Origin: Nitrospirota bacterium
Lineage (GTDB): Bacteria; Nitrospirota; Thermodesulfovibrionia; Thermodesulfovibrionales; JdFR-85
Assembly: GCA_013152195.1 (NCBI GenBank)
Contig: JAADGU010000056.1
Span: 1-18,357, forward strand
Direction of reading: 5' to 3'
DNA: 18,357 nucleotides
Positions 1 to 8,118 of this stretch are shown piece after piece. The notes below the pieces were generated by a model. The model made no database searches. It had not been told where the DNA came from and saw nothing but the letters and a program-made list of their open reading frames with translations. Made by a program: the position numbers and the translations under genes. Within the stretch, counting starts at the first letter, position 1, and each line of letters opens with the position of its first letter.

Positions 1-116
1 GTTCCGGTTGAACTGGTGGGAAGACTGCTGCTTTTAGAGCCACAGGCTGATAAGGCCACAACCAGTAGAAAAAGGAAAAGATTAACGGCTAATTTGCCAG
101 GAATATTCTTGCGCAT
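1..116 (-). CDS. N-terminus of a lipoprotein, cut by the window edge
   Basis: This gene was found by reading the minus strand directly. It starts at an ATG at 116 and runs off the left edge after 38 codons. The first 25 residues form a lipoprotein signal: a basic start (MRKN), a hydrophobic stretch rich in Leu, Val and Phe, then a lipobox L22-S-A-C25. A ribosome binding site AGGAGG lies 9 bases before the start, which supports the call. It follows the lipoprotein gene at 143-598 by only 26 bases, so the two are probably co-transcribed, and both lie downstream of pilQ. The mature part begins GSKSSLPTSS, a Ser/Thr-rich linker typical after a lipidated Cys. The function cannot be judged from this fragment; a surface or pilus-associated role is only a guess from context. 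Confidence 0.7.
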   Translation of the reverse strand, partial: MRKNIPGKLAVNLFLFLLVVALSACGSKSSSLPTSSTG

Positions 117-142
117 TATGAAAACCCTCCTATAACTATTAA

Positions 143-598
143 CTATGGCGTAGTCGTAGTCGCTACAGTAACATCAAGGGTCGAAGAGGCAAAACTGGCT
201 CCAGACCTGACTTCAATGTCACCTTTATACTCATATGCACCACCGGAAATAAAGTCCAGCCTGAAAGTGTAAGCTCCAAATTCATCTGTAGCGGCACTGA
301 ACGGTGAATTCACAGGGGTATCGCCCTTGTAAAGATGAACCAGGTTGTATGGATTGGGAGAGGCCCAGATGAATGATATTGACAGTTCAGCATCCCCTAC
401 CGGATATCCGTCCTTGTCAACAACAGATACTGTATAATACTGTGTTGTCCACCCAGCGGTAGCATCTCCGTTTTCAATACTTAAAGATGGAGGGTTGATG
501 GTTATGGTTGATCCTGGCGGGGCACTTACTTCACCACATGACCACAAAAAGAGTATTGCTATTATAGGTAGTACATATTTTAAGTGCCGAATTCTCAT
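143..598 (-). CDS. Small lipoprotein with a probable Ig-like beta domain
   Basis: The protein has 151 residues. It opens with a lipoprotein signal peptide: MRIRH, a hydrophobic stretch, and a lipobox L18-W-S-C21. It should therefore be lipidated and anchored in a membrane, most likely the outer one. The mature part is rich in Thr, Ser, Tyr and Gly, with alternating patterns such as YTVSVVDKDGYPVGDAELSI and a later TDEFGAYTFRLDF. These look like the strands of a bacterial Ig-like (Big/invasin-type) domain, whose members often contain DxDGxPV and TDxxGxYxF. I infer the fold from this pattern only. GGAGG lies 4 bases before the ATG. It follows pilQ by 92 bases in the same direction, and a similar lipoprotein follows 26 bases later, so a link to the pilus or cell surface is possible but unproven. 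Confidence 0.75.
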   Translation of the reverse strand: MRIRHLKYVLPIIAILFLWSCGEVSAPPGSTITINPPSLSIENGDATAGWTTQYYTVSVVDKDGYPVGDAELSISFIWASPNPYNLVHLYKGDTPVNSPFSAATDEFGAYTFRLDFISGGAYEYKGDIEVRSGASFASSTLDVTVATTTTP

Positions 599-690
599 AT
601 CGCCTCCTTTATTACTTCATATAAAACTGTTTATGCTCTACAATGAGCAGTATGATTGCAGGATTATTGCACAAATTTATAAGTGAGTTG

Positions 691-2913
691 TTATTGCCCC
701 GGACTCTTCTTGACTATCCTCGGTGTAATAAATATCAGAAGCTCATTTGTCTGGGCCTCTTTTTTCTTGTTCTTGAAGAGCCATCCAAAAAATGGTATAT
801 CCTTGAGACTCGGAACGCCTGACTCGGAATTATTGTTGACAGTCTTGTAGATACCTCCGATTACAAGTGTCTCACCGTCCTTGATGATGACATTCGTCTT
901 GGCCTCTTTCTTGTCAGTACCCGGCACACCCTCAACAGAAGGAATTGTGGGATCGAGCTCCTCTTTCTTTGCCTCAACGCTGAGGATGACAGATCCATCA
1001 GGAGTTATGTGCGGCTTTACTTTCAGTTCAAGCTTCACATCCTTAAACTCTGTCGAGACCGTACCCTCTGACGTAAGCTTTCTTACAGGAATACTTTTGC
1101 CCTGGGATATGAAGGCCTCCTGATTGTCAACTGTAATAATCCTTGGATTGGACACAATCTTGAGCTGGCCGGTTGTCTCAAGGGCCGATAACTCAACATT
1201 CAGAGAGAGCGTCCTTGCTGCATTTAAAAATCCGAAGGTAATCCCTGACCCGGAACCAGGACCTGCACCGGCAGCCGGGAAATCCACAACATATGGGGTC
1301 AGGCCTCCAACATTTGAAAGCCTGTTGCTGCTGGATGCGGCAAAGCCCCACCTTACACCAAACTCCTGTGATACATTGGTATTTACCTCTACAATCCTTG
1401 CCTCTATCATTACCTGCGGAGTGGACTTGTCAAGGGTCTTGATAAGTTTCTCCACCTTCGGCATATTACTTGGAACATCCTTTATTATTAAAGAGCTTAT
1501 TCTCTGGTCAACACTCACACTCCCTCTCTCCGAGAGTATCTTTCCCTGGTCTATTGCGGACTTCACCTTGCTCACCTCGGCATAACTGATGGGAAAGACC
1601 TTCGTCACAAGAGGTTCTGCCTTCCTTGCAGCATCTTTTGCCTTGATGGCCTCTTCCCTCTCCTTGACGAGAACAGACAGTGGAGCTATCCTTATAATAT
1701 TACCTTCTAAAACCATACCGAGATTGTGGGTCTTCATTATAAGGTCGAGAGCCTGATCCCAGGGAACATTTATGAGTTTTATCGTAACCTTTCCTTTAAC
1801 CTGGGGATCAACAACCACATTATAACCGCTTACATCTGCAAGGAGTCTGAATATCGGAATAATATCTGCATCCTGAAAATCAAGGGATATCTTCCTTCCC
1901 GTATATTTACCAGCTACAATTTCCCTGGCAGATTCAGACAGAAGTCCTCCTTCTCTTTTCACCACCTTCCCGGCTTTACCTGAGTCAGCTTTTCCGGACA
2001 TTTCCGTCACTGACTCTTCAAGAAGCTCTGGTGAACGAAGCGATATCTCTATCCTGTTGGATATTGATACAACATCAAAGGTGGTATTATCATCAAGGTC
2101 AAGTACAATACGTAATCTGCCTTCATACTCACCCCATCTGATTCCCCTCAGGGGTTTTATTACAGTCTCGGGAACGGATGCCCTCATATCCACACCTGGA
2201 ATATCTATCACAAGCCTGCCGTCAAGCGGAAAGACATCAGGGATCATCCTGCCATCTCCATTAATAGTAACAACCACTTTATCTCTAAGGCGCTCCATTG
2301 ACACGTCATCAATATATTGTGCAGGCGGCAAATCAACGGCTGTCTTGGAGACGCTCTCAGAAGAATCTTCTGTGCTCAGGTTTTCAGACGTTTCACCCTT
2401 TATTAATAATGTCAGTGTACCTCGTCTATATTGCGGCACTATATTTGCGGGAGAAGAAAGAAGCACCTCAAGCCTTGCACCCTCAGTGGGCACCCTGGCA
2501 TACTCAGGCCTGATCTCGGTTATCCCGGAGACACCCGGCACAATCTTCCGGGTATATTTACCGAGAGTCACCCCTTTGAGCCCTACAATCACCTTAAACG
2601 GATCATCCGGCTTGTATATTGTGTACTCAAAAGGTGCACTTACAGATACGGTCAGACTGTTGTCTGAAGCTGTGATTGAAGTTATCTCAGGAGGAGTTTC
2701 CTTTGCCTGGGCAGCCCCATTAACCCTCTTGACAGGTTCTACCGAGCTGCATCCATAGAATGATGTAAAAAGAAAAAGACATGAAATAAGAAGTGCAAAA
2801 GAATAAAAGTTTAAGCGCTGCGAACCGGGATTTACGCATTGAGAGTCTGACCCGCAGCCCGTAGCCCACAATCCGTTAAATGAATTTCTTCTTCTCATAT
2901 ATTGTTTCTCCAT
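691..2913 (-). CDS. pilQ: Type IV pilus secretin PilQ
   Basis: PilQ forms the outer-membrane ring through which the type IV pilus passes. The 740-residue protein has the expected order. Two AMIN-like peptidoglycan-binding regions lie at about 75-160 and 200-290. An STN/N0 domain at about 340-415 includes ISLDFQDADIIPIFRLLADVSG. A secretin N1 domain lies at about 437-510 (SYAEVSKVK, SSLIIKDVP). The C-terminal secretin core, about 510-735, has NPRIITVDNQEAFI, the VPSLKDIPFFGWLF motif and a final LLIFITPRIVK. The start overlaps the pilP stop as TAATG, after AGGAGG. The N-terminus is odd: about 34 polar residues precede the hydrophobic segment and a lipobox-like F52-Y-G-C55. This stretch includes 7-base degenerate repeats, so the true start may be M6 or later. 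Assignment to PilQ rests on the domains plus pilMNOP upstream. Confidence 0.97.
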   Translation of the reverse strand: MEKQYMRRRNSFNGLWATGCGSDSQCVNPGSQRLNFYSFALLISCLFLFTSFYGCSSVEPVKRVNGAAQAKETPPEITSITASDNSLTVSVSAPFEYTIYKPDDPFKVIVGLKGVTLGKYTRKIVPGVSGITEIRPEYARVPTEGARLEVLLSSPANIVPQYRRGTLTLLIKGETSENLSTEDSSESVSKTAVDLPPAQYIDDVSMERLRDKVVVTINGDGRMIPDVFPLDGRLVIDIPGVDMRASVPETVIKPLRGIRWGEYEGRLRIVLDLDDNTTFDVVSISNRIEISLRSPELLEESVTEMSGKADSGKAGKVVKREGGLLSESAREIVAGKYTGRKISLDFQDADIIPIFRLLADVSGYNVVVDPQVKGKVTIKLINVPWDQALDLIMKTHNLGMVLEGNIIRIAPLSVLVKEREEAIKAKDAARKAEPLVTKVFPISYAEVSKVKSAIDQGKILSERGSVSVDQRISSLIIKDVPSNMPKVEKLIKTLDKSTPQVMIEARIVEVNTNVSQEFGVRWGFAASSSNRLSNVGGLTPYVVDFPAAGAGPGSGSGITFGFLNAARTLSLNVELSALETTGQLKIVSNPRIITVDNQEAFISQGKSIPVRKLTSEGTVSTEFKDVKLELKVKPHITPDGSVILSVEAKKEELDPTIPSVEGVPGTDKKEAKTNVIIKDGETLVIGGIYKTVNNNSESGVPSLKDIPFFGWLFKNKKKEAQTNELLIFITPRIVKKSPGQ

Positions 2914-3446
2914 TATTCCTCCTCTTTGCGGAGCTTCAAAACTGTATCTTTAGGTTTTAATTGTCCTCTGTAATCAACCACATATTCCCTGATTATAACG
3001 GCATCACTCTTGATGTCAACAACCTTTCCGCCATAAAGCCCTAAAGTCGTTCCTTTTTTAATAGTATATGCCTTCCCGTCAGGGAGGGCAACTGACGCAT
3101 AATATTCCTTGCCGGTATAAACAACGCCAAGGAGCCGGAAATCTGTAACATCATAATTCTCCAGTGGATTAAGCGTCTTCTTTTTCTTCTCGACCTTCTG
3201 TTTTGTCAGGACAATAATGGAAAGAAACGGGTCACGTCTGCCGTCGGGATCATAGATGATTGGCTCGATACTCTTTCCGGCTTTTTTGACTTCAGGTTTG
3301 ACTGTTTCATTTGTTCTTTTAACTGTAGCTGTTTGTACAGTGTTTTTCTTTACCGGTCCGGATTTCTTAACCTGTGCCTTGTCCTTGCAGGCAACTAACA
3401 CGGAACTTAAGAGAATTACAAGCAGTATATTTACTATGGTCTTCAT
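2913..3446 (-). CDS. pilP: Type IV pilus inner-membrane lipoprotein PilP
   Basis: PilP is the lipoprotein that links the PilM-N-O inner-membrane platform to the PilQ secretin. The 177-residue protein has a lipoprotein signal, MKTIVNILLVILLSSVLVAC, with the lipid-bearing Cys at 20. A Lys/Thr-rich flexible linker runs to about residue 60. The PilP core follows, with the family's YDPDGRRDPF motif, an RLLGVVYTGKEYYASVALPDG strand region (here about 104-125) and G-x-x-Y-G-G-K-V-V, ending in a beta-rich C-terminus. It lies between pilO (ATGA overlap) and pilQ (TAATG overlap), the standard order, which implies translational coupling. Its length is normal for the family. I see no irregularity. Confidence 0.95.
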   Translation of the reverse strand: MKTIVNILLVILLSSVLVACKDKAQVKKSGPVKKNTVQTATVKRTNETVKPEVKKAGKSIEPIIYDPDGRRDPFLSIIVLTKQKVEKKKKTLNPLENYDVTDFRLLGVVYTGKEYYASVALPDGKAYTIKKGTTLGLYGGKVVDIKSDAVIIREYVVDYRGQLKPKDTVLKLRKEEE

Positions 3447-4075
3447 CTTTTACGACCCCGCTTTCCCTTTTTCCCTGCCGCCACTTTTTGCATCTCGCTT
3501 TCAGGAATTGCAGAAAATGTCAGGGCAACAAAGGATATTTGCAGCTTGGCTTCCCTTGTTTCGGGCTTTGCATTACCGAGTTTCAGATTTGTAACATTTA
3601 CTATCCTGCTGAGTCTTGTAAGGGAACTGAAGAAATAGCCCAGCCTGTGGTATGAACCCACCATCTCCACTTTCACCGGTATTTCATATACAACACCACT
3701 CAGATGGGTCTTCCTCTTGGACGGCTTCCAGAGCTTTATCTGCAAACCAGCCTTGATTCCAAGGTCTGAAACCTGCTTTAGAAGTGTGGTTACCTCCTTT
3801 TCCTCGGGTAACTGTCTCTTCAGCTCATCCAGTTCCTTAACCAACACCTCATAACGGGCCTTGATCTCCGGCAGTTTCCTTAGCTTAGCTTCTGCCTTCC
3901 CAATCTCCTGCTCCTGCTTTGCAATATTTTTTTCGAGCTGCTTGATCTCGGATGTCTTGGGCTTATAATAGACAAAGAAGAAGAGAACTATAATCAGAAG
4001 GGGCAGGCCTATGGCTATAGCATATTGAGCCGCAGGCGGAATCGTCTTGAGGTCTATTTTTAATTTAAGCGCCAT
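3443..4075 (-). CDS. pilO: Type IV pilus inner-membrane platform protein PilO
   Basis: PilO pairs with PilN in the inner-membrane alignment complex of the type IV pilus. The 210-residue protein has a short cytoplasmic N-terminus, one membrane segment at about 16-37 (AIAIGLPLLIIVLFFFVYY), and a coiled coil at about 40-95 rich in Lys, Glu and Gln. A ferredoxin-like periplasmic domain follows, recognisable from LLKQVSDLGIKAGLQIKLWKP and VEMVGSYHRLGYFFSSLTRL, the PilO family pattern. It starts one base after the pilN stop and its own stop overlaps pilP. The basic C-terminal tail (KKGKRGRKR) is longer than in many homologues. Identity rests on domain layout and operon position. Confidence 0.95.
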   Translation of the reverse strand: MALKLKIDLKTIPPAAQYAIAIGLPLLIIVLFFFVYYKPKTSEIKQLEKNIAKQEQEIGKAEAKLRKLPEIKARYEVLVKELDELKRQLPEEKEVTTLLKQVSDLGIKAGLQIKLWKPSKRKTHLSGVVYEIPVKVEMVGSYHRLGYFFSSLTRLSRIVNVTNLKLGNAKPETREAKLQISFVALTFSAIPESEMQKVAAGKKGKRGRKR

Positions 4076-4076
4076 T

Positions 4077-4634
4077 TCAGATCCTTATTCCGAGTTTTAT
4101 CTTGAAATTATACACAGGAATCTTCTCCTTTGTACCGCCCTCTGAAATCTCCTTGCGTTTTGACTCGGCAAGGTACACAGAGTTGAACAACGAGGACTTT
4201 TTGAGCCTGTTTACATATTTCACTACATCCGAGTTGGTAAATGCATAACCTTCTATATCAACCAGGTTGCCTTTGACTTTAAGCCCTTTAAGCCATATCC
4301 CGTTTGGCAGGTTCCTGCTGAGCTCATCCATCAACCTGACAGGGACACCCTGATTCTTTCTTAGCTGCAGGATGACACCTTTCTTCCGTTCCACTGATTT
4401 AACAAGCGTTTCATAATTCTCTAATGCCTTGAGTTTTTTCTTCATCTCCTGGAGTTTCTGTTCATTAGAGGCCTTTCTTGCCTGAAGTGATTTGACCTCT
4501 TCCTTGATGTTAACATAGGTAAACAGCACTCCGACTAATACAATAACAGTTGCTATGACAGTGGCTATAATAAAACCCGGAATAGGCTTCGGCTTCTTTT
4601 TTCTTTTGACAGGGAGAAGATTTATCCTTATCAT
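4077..4634 (-). CDS. pilN: Type IV pilus inner-membrane platform protein PilN
   Basis: PilN is a bitopic membrane protein that binds PilM through its cytoplasmic N-terminus and PilO in the periplasm. The 185-residue product begins MIRINLLPVKRKKK, which carries the conserved INLLP peptide that docks in PilM. A single membrane segment lies at about 19-43. A coiled coil at about 45-90 is followed by a small alpha-beta domain containing LPNGIWLKGLKVKGNLVDIEGYA, the typical PilN/GspL-like pattern (here about residues 109-131). The start overlaps the pilM stop as ATGA, and one base separates its stop from pilO. The length is normal. Confidence 0.96.
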   Translation of the reverse strand: MIRINLLPVKRKKKPKPIPGFIIATVIATVIVLVGVLFTYVNIKEEVKSLQARKASNEQKLQEMKKKLKALENYETLVKSVERKKGVILQLRKNQGVPVRLMDELSRNLPNGIWLKGLKVKGNLVDIEGYAFTNSDVVKYVNRLKKSSLFNSVYLAESKRKEISEGGTKEKIPVYNFKIKLGIRI

Positions 4635-5683
4635 CTGTCTCCAACCCTCCTGATGGCAAGCCCAACAGAAACAGCGGCTATAGGCGCTATATCCCTGATA
4701 TAAGCTTCATCCAGTTTCTTTGAGATTGCAATGTTCTGAAATGGATTCGCAATCTTCACCTCTATGCCTAACCGCTCGGCAAGCATCTCAGGAAATCCTG
4801 AAATAAGTGCACAGCCACCGCTGAGTATCAGTTCAGAAACCTCCTCTTTTCCCATTGAGGTCCTGAAATACTCTATGGAACGGCCTATCTCGTTAAAAAT
4901 CTCCTCAGAGGCAGCTTCAATTACAGTCCTGGCCTCCTCCTCGGATATATTCTCAACTGTCTCTCCACGTTTAAGCCTCTCAGCCACCTCGTAAGGTATA
5001 TGGAACTCCCTCTGCAGGGCTTCTGAGTGGAGGTTGCTCCCCACTGGGCCGTCCCTCGTAAAAGACGGGATTCCACCTTTAATGATGTTCATCTTGATGG
5101 AGCTTGCCCCTATGTCCACAAGGGCAACATTCCTGGAAGCCGAGATCTCATAATTCAACTCGTACATATTTTCAAGGGCAAAAACATCGACGTCCACTAT
5201 AACAGGGGTTAAACCTGCATCTCTTACAACACTTACATATTCATTTATAACGTCCTTCTTTACTGCCACCAGTATAACATCCATCTGTCCGGGCTCATCC
5301 CTTGGACCGATAATCTGGAAATCTATGTTTACATCGTTTATATCAAAAGGGACGTACTGTTCTGCTTCAAACTTTATGGATTCCTCAAGCTCTTCCTCGC
5401 TCATTTCAGGCAGGCTTATCATTTTAATGATTACAGAGGAATGACCGGAAACCGATATAACGGCTTCCTTACCTTTTATCCTTGACTTGCGGAGGAGTTC
5501 CTTGATTGAATCAGCAAGGCGGAGAGAATCGATGATAGAGCCATCTACAATGAGCTCGGGGGGCAGCGGAATCATATCAAACTCTTCAAGTTCATATCCG
5601 CCTCTCGTCTCTTTAATCCGGGCTACCTTTAAAAATCCGGCCCCGATATCCAGCCCTATTGGAATCTTTTCACCAAGCAGCAT
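4631..5683 (-). CDS. pilM: Type IV pilus assembly ATPase-like protein PilM
   Basis: PilM is an actin-like (FtsA-fold) cytoplasmic protein that binds ATP and the PilN tail. I place the start at the ATG at 5683, giving 350 residues. The protein then begins MLLGEKIPIGLDIGAGFLKV, where G-L-D-I-G is the first phosphate-binding loop. Further actin-fold motifs are NVALVDIGASSIKMNII (phosphate 2) and LILSGGCALISGFPEML (adenosine loop). Family residues such as ISLPEMSEEELEESIKFEAEQY and PFDINDVNIDFQIIG are also present. The frame stays open upstream to a TTG at 5761, but that would add a Lys-rich stretch unlike any PilM and would run through the promoter. The predicted transcription start falls on the A of this ATG, so the mRNA may be leaderless. 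It heads the pilMNOPQ operon. Confidence 0.95.
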   Translation of the reverse strand: MLLGEKIPIGLDIGAGFLKVARIKETRGGYELEEFDMIPLPPELIVDGSIIDSLRLADSIKELLRKSRIKGKEAVISVSGHSSVIIKMISLPEMSEEELEESIKFEAEQYVPFDINDVNIDFQIIGPRDEPGQMDVILVAVKKDVINEYVSVVRDAGLTPVIVDVDVFALENMYELNYEISASRNVALVDIGASSIKMNIIKGGIPSFTRDGPVGSNLHSEALQREFHIPYEVAERLKRGETVENISEEEARTVIEAASEEIFNEIGRSIEYFRTSMGKEEVSELILSGGCALISGFPEMLAERLGIEVKIANPFQNIAISKKLDEAYIRDIAPIAAVSVGLAIRRVGDR

Positions 5684-5689
5684 ACCTCT

Positions 5690-5740
5690 ATATAAGCAGA
5701 ATTTTTTTTTCTTGTCAAGTACTTTTTCTTTTTTTTTCGA
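5690..5740 (-). promoter_or_regulatory. Strong sigma70-type promoter of pilMNOPQ with A-tract UP element
   Basis: On the minus strand, a perfect -35 TTGACA (5713-5718) and a -10 TTATAT (5690-5695) are separated by exactly 17 bases. The -10 is preceded by TGC, an extended -10. Just upstream of the -35 are A-rich runs (5719-5740), as in UP elements. Counting from the -10, +1 falls at about 5683, the A of the pilM ATG. That leaves no room for a ribosome binding site; the only purine stretch, GAGG, lies within the six bases before the ATG. The promoter call is from consensus matching and is not measured. Confidence 0.75.
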
Positions 5741-5835
5741 AAGTTGCAAAAAATAAAACAATCCCGAATCACGAAAAAAGCATACTGCAGCTTTCAGATT
5801 GGATAGGACAGGAAATTCTCAACGTGTATCCGTAC

Positions 5836-5863
5836 TTAACACTTCTATCTTTATTTAACACTT
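5836..5863. repeat. Direct repeat of TTAACACTT, 19-base period
   Basis: TTAACACTT occurs at 5836-5844 and again at 5855-5863, a 19-base period, in the spacer between pilM and truB. The spacing places both copies on nearly the same face of the helix. They lie 150-180 bases upstream of the pilM start. They could be a regulator site for the pilus operon or chance in AT-rich DNA. The rest of the spacer (5741-5878) shows no gene and no convincing terminator for truB, only a weak AAAGC/GCTTT stem near 5780. Confidence 0.35.
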
Positions 5864-5878
5864 TCAGGTTTTTAATGG

Positions 5879-6766
5879 TCAGTGAAAAAAGACCTTCTCT
5901 ATCTTCACGCGCCCCCCGTCCTGCAACTTCCCAATGGCAAAAAAGTCACCAGTTGGACTTTTTAATCTGAGGAGTTCCCCCCCGGATATTCCAGTCCCGG
6001 CAAAAAAAGCCGTACCATGACTGGCAAGCCTGAACTGATCGTCATTCAGGATTAATTCATCAAGATGTTTCAGGGCCTCATCCATTGTGGAAAAAGTAAA
6101 CAACCCACTCTGGAGAGCCTCAAAAGAGACAGCATCCTCTATTCTGAAATGCCCTATTGCGGTTCTTTGCAGCCTTCTAACCACAGCTCCCACCCCAAGG
6201 GCATCACCTATATCACGGGCAAGGCTTCTGATATAAGTCCCCTTGGAACATCTTATCCTTACAACAAATTCGGGCAAAGAGAAGGAGAGCAGTTCCATCA
6301 TATGAATAAAAACCCTTCGCTCTTCTCTATGAACAGTTATCCCCTTCCTCGCAAGCTTGTAAAGAGGCACGCCCTTCTGCTTTATGGCTGAATACATCGG
6401 AGGCATCTGCATTAATTCCCCCTTAAAATGCCCGAGAACCTTTACTACTGCCTCCTCCGTAATGCCTGAAGGGTTCACTTCTTTAATTAAAGTTCCTGTA
6501 ATATCAAGGGTGTCGGTCACCATGCCGAGTTGAAAGTGGGCGACATACTCTTTTTCAAGTGATGAAAGGTACTCGGTTGTCCTTGTAGCGTCATTCAGAC
6601 AGACGAGCAGTAGGCCCTCGGCAAATGGGTCGAGGGTACCTGCATGACCCGACTTTGAGGCCCCGAGAATGCGTTGCACCTTGCGCCCTGCCTGGTGGGA
6701 TGTGATATCAGGTGGTTTATTCAGATTTATAACAACATTTTCATTAAAACTTCTATCAACACTCAT
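5879..6766 (-). CDS. truB: tRNA pseudouridine-55 synthase TruB
   Basis: TruB converts U55 in the T-arm of tRNAs to pseudouridine and also acts as a tRNA chaperone. The 295-residue protein has motif I, NLNKPPDITSH, at 14-24. The catalytic motif G-H-A-G-T-L-D-P is at 40-47, with catalytic Asp46. Later signatures are MYSAIKQKGVPLYKLARKG and RIRCSKGTYIRSLARDIG. The C-terminal part (about 235-295) ends in a small PUA-like beta domain. The start overlaps the nrnA stop by four bases (ATGA), so the two are translationally coupled. TruB closing a DUF503-rbfA-nrnA-truB string is a common bacterial arrangement. Nothing is missing. Confidence 0.97.
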   Translation of the reverse strand: MSVDRSFNENVVINLNKPPDITSHQAGRKVQRILGASKSGHAGTLDPFAEGLLLVCLNDATRTTEYLSSLEKEYVAHFQLGMVTDTLDITGTLIKEVNPSGITEEAVVKVLGHFKGELMQMPPMYSAIKQKGVPLYKLARKGITVHREERRVFIHMMELLSFSLPEFVVRIRCSKGTYIRSLARDIGDALGVGAVVRRLQRTAIGHFRIEDAVSFEALQSGLFTFSTMDEALKHLDELILNDDQFRLASHGTAFFAGTGISGGELLRLKSPTGDFFAIGKLQDGGRVKIEKVFFH

Positions 6767-7737
6767 CGGGTCGCTACTAAGTCCTGAATCGCCTCTAAAA
6801 GTCCCCTCTTTACTTCCTCAATATCACCGCAAACCTTGTAACCGGCAGCGTTTTTATGTCCGCCGCCGCCAAAATGCGAGGCAATCAATGAAACATCACA
6901 GTTGCCTTTACTCCTGAGGCTGGCCTTCCAGCAGCCGGATTCAACCTCCCTGAACATGGCGGAAATATCCACCGACTCTATCATCCTTGGAAAATTTATA
7001 AAGTTCTCTGTATCCGAGGCATCCGCCCCTGTCTCCCTGAACATATCGAGCGTAATGATTGAAATGGCACTGTTAATGTTACCTGTATTCACAATCTCCA
7101 CCGTCTTCAGCATACTGACCAATAGCCGGAATTTATTAACAGACCATGATTCATAGAGCCGCCGGGAGACTTCTCCGGGGTTAACCCCTGCCTCTACCAA
7201 CTCGGCAGCAGCCCTCAGCACCTCCGGCGTGGTGTTTTCGTACCTGAACGTTCCCGTATCCACGGCAATTGCTGCATAAAGATTCACCGCCATTGCCCTG
7301 TCTATTACTGTTCCAAGTTCTTTTAAGAGATTATAGACCATCAAGCCTGCAGCAGGGCTTTCTGGTTCTATCCACCTGATATGACCAAAATCAGTAACAG
7401 TCTGATGATGATCGATAACAACAATCTTTTTACACTCGACCTCCTTCAGCCCAACCCTCTCAAGGTCATTACAGTCCAGGACAATGAGAACCGAATTCTT
7501 CAGTCTCTCCCTGTCCATCCCTGTCTCAACCAACTCTGAGAAGGGGAGAAACCCGTACATATACGGCACCCCGTCACGGTTGAAGACCCTCACATCCCTG
7601 TTCAGTAATCTCAGGGCAAGGGCAAGGGCAATGGATGCACCCAGGGCATCTCCTTCGGGATTGATGTGGGAGACGATTGTAAAGGATTGCTCTCTCTTTA
7701 AGAGTTCAACTATCTCTTCAGGAACCTTCACTTTCAC
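6763..7737 (-). CDS. nrnA: DHH-family nanoRNase / pAp phosphatase NrnA
   Basis: NrnA-type enzymes degrade 2-5 base oligoribonucleotides and hydrolyse 3'-phosphoadenosine 5'-phosphate, using Mn. The 324-residue protein has the DHH metal-binding motifs: SHINPEGDALGAS (23-35), LDCND (87-91) and IDHHQT (108-113). The DHHA1 domain follows, with the C-terminal FGGGGHKNAAG motif near 289-299. The ORF starts with GTG at 7737. A second in-frame GTG at 7731 has AGAGAGG six bases upstream and is the better-placed start, losing two residues. Either way it overlaps the end of rbfA by 14-20 bases. Its place between rbfA and truB is conserved in many bacteria. Which substrate is preferred cannot be read from the sequence. 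Confidence 0.94.
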   Translation of the reverse strand: MKVKVPEEIVELLKREQSFTIVSHINPEGDALGASIALALALRLLNRDVRVFNRDGVPYMYGFLPFSELVETGMDRERLKNSVLIVLDCNDLERVGLKEVECKKIVVIDHHQTVTDFGHIRWIEPESPAAGLMVYNLLKELGTVIDRAMAVNLYAAIAVDTGTFRYENTTPEVLRAAAELVEAGVNPGEVSRRLYESWSVNKFRLLVSMLKTVEIVNTGNINSAISIITLDMFRETGADASDTENFINFPRMIESVDISAMFREVESGCWKASLRSKGNCDVSLIASHFGGGGHKNAAGYKVCGDIEEVKRGLLEAIQDLVATR

Positions 7738-8080
7738 CCTCTCTTTTTATCTTGCGAAGCAGCTCATCTATCTTTGCCCCGTACTCAATTGATTCATCCT
7801 CATAGAATTCAAGCGTTGGCAGCACCTTCATTCTTACACGCTTTCGCAGCTCCGACCTTATAAACCCCTTTGCGGAATTCAGAATCTTCAGTGTGCTCTT
7901 TGTTTCGCTTTTCTGGAGGACACTAACATAAACCCTGGCAATCTTAAGATCTTCTGTAACTTCCACAGAGGTTATTGTCAGGAAACCCAGACGAGGGTCC
8001 TTCACCCTCCTCATGACAATATCAGCAATCTCCTCCCTCATAAGGTCACCGATGCGCTTTGAACGTTTATATGGCAGCAT
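7718..8080 (-). CDS. rbfA: 30S ribosome-binding factor RbfA
   Basis: RbfA binds the 30S subunit during late assembly and helps 16S rRNA 5'-end maturation. The 120-residue protein is of standard length. It carries the conserved N-terminus KRSKRIGDLMREEIADIV, then VKDPRLGFLTITSVEVTEDLK and the KH-like AKVYVSVL pattern (here IARVYVSVLQ). The late motif RKRVRMKVLPTLEFYEDES is also present. A weak AAGGAAA lies 11 bases before the ATG. The gene follows DUF503 by 38 bases and overlaps nrnA. Position and sequence agree fully. Confidence 0.97.
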   Translation of the reverse strand: MLPYKRSKRIGDLMREEIADIVMRRVKDPRLGFLTITSVEVTEDLKIARVYVSVLQKSETKSTLKILNSAKGFIRSELRKRVRMKVLPTLEFYEDESIEYGAKIDELLRKIKREGESEGS

Positions 8081-8118
8081 AATTTTAATTTCCTTTTAAA
8101 AAGTTAGTTATTTCAGGC

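Noticed and set aside
5684..5761. Longer PilM starting at TTG 5761
   Set aside because: The added stretch is Lys-rich, unlike PilM, has no ribosome binding site and runs through a near-consensus promoter.
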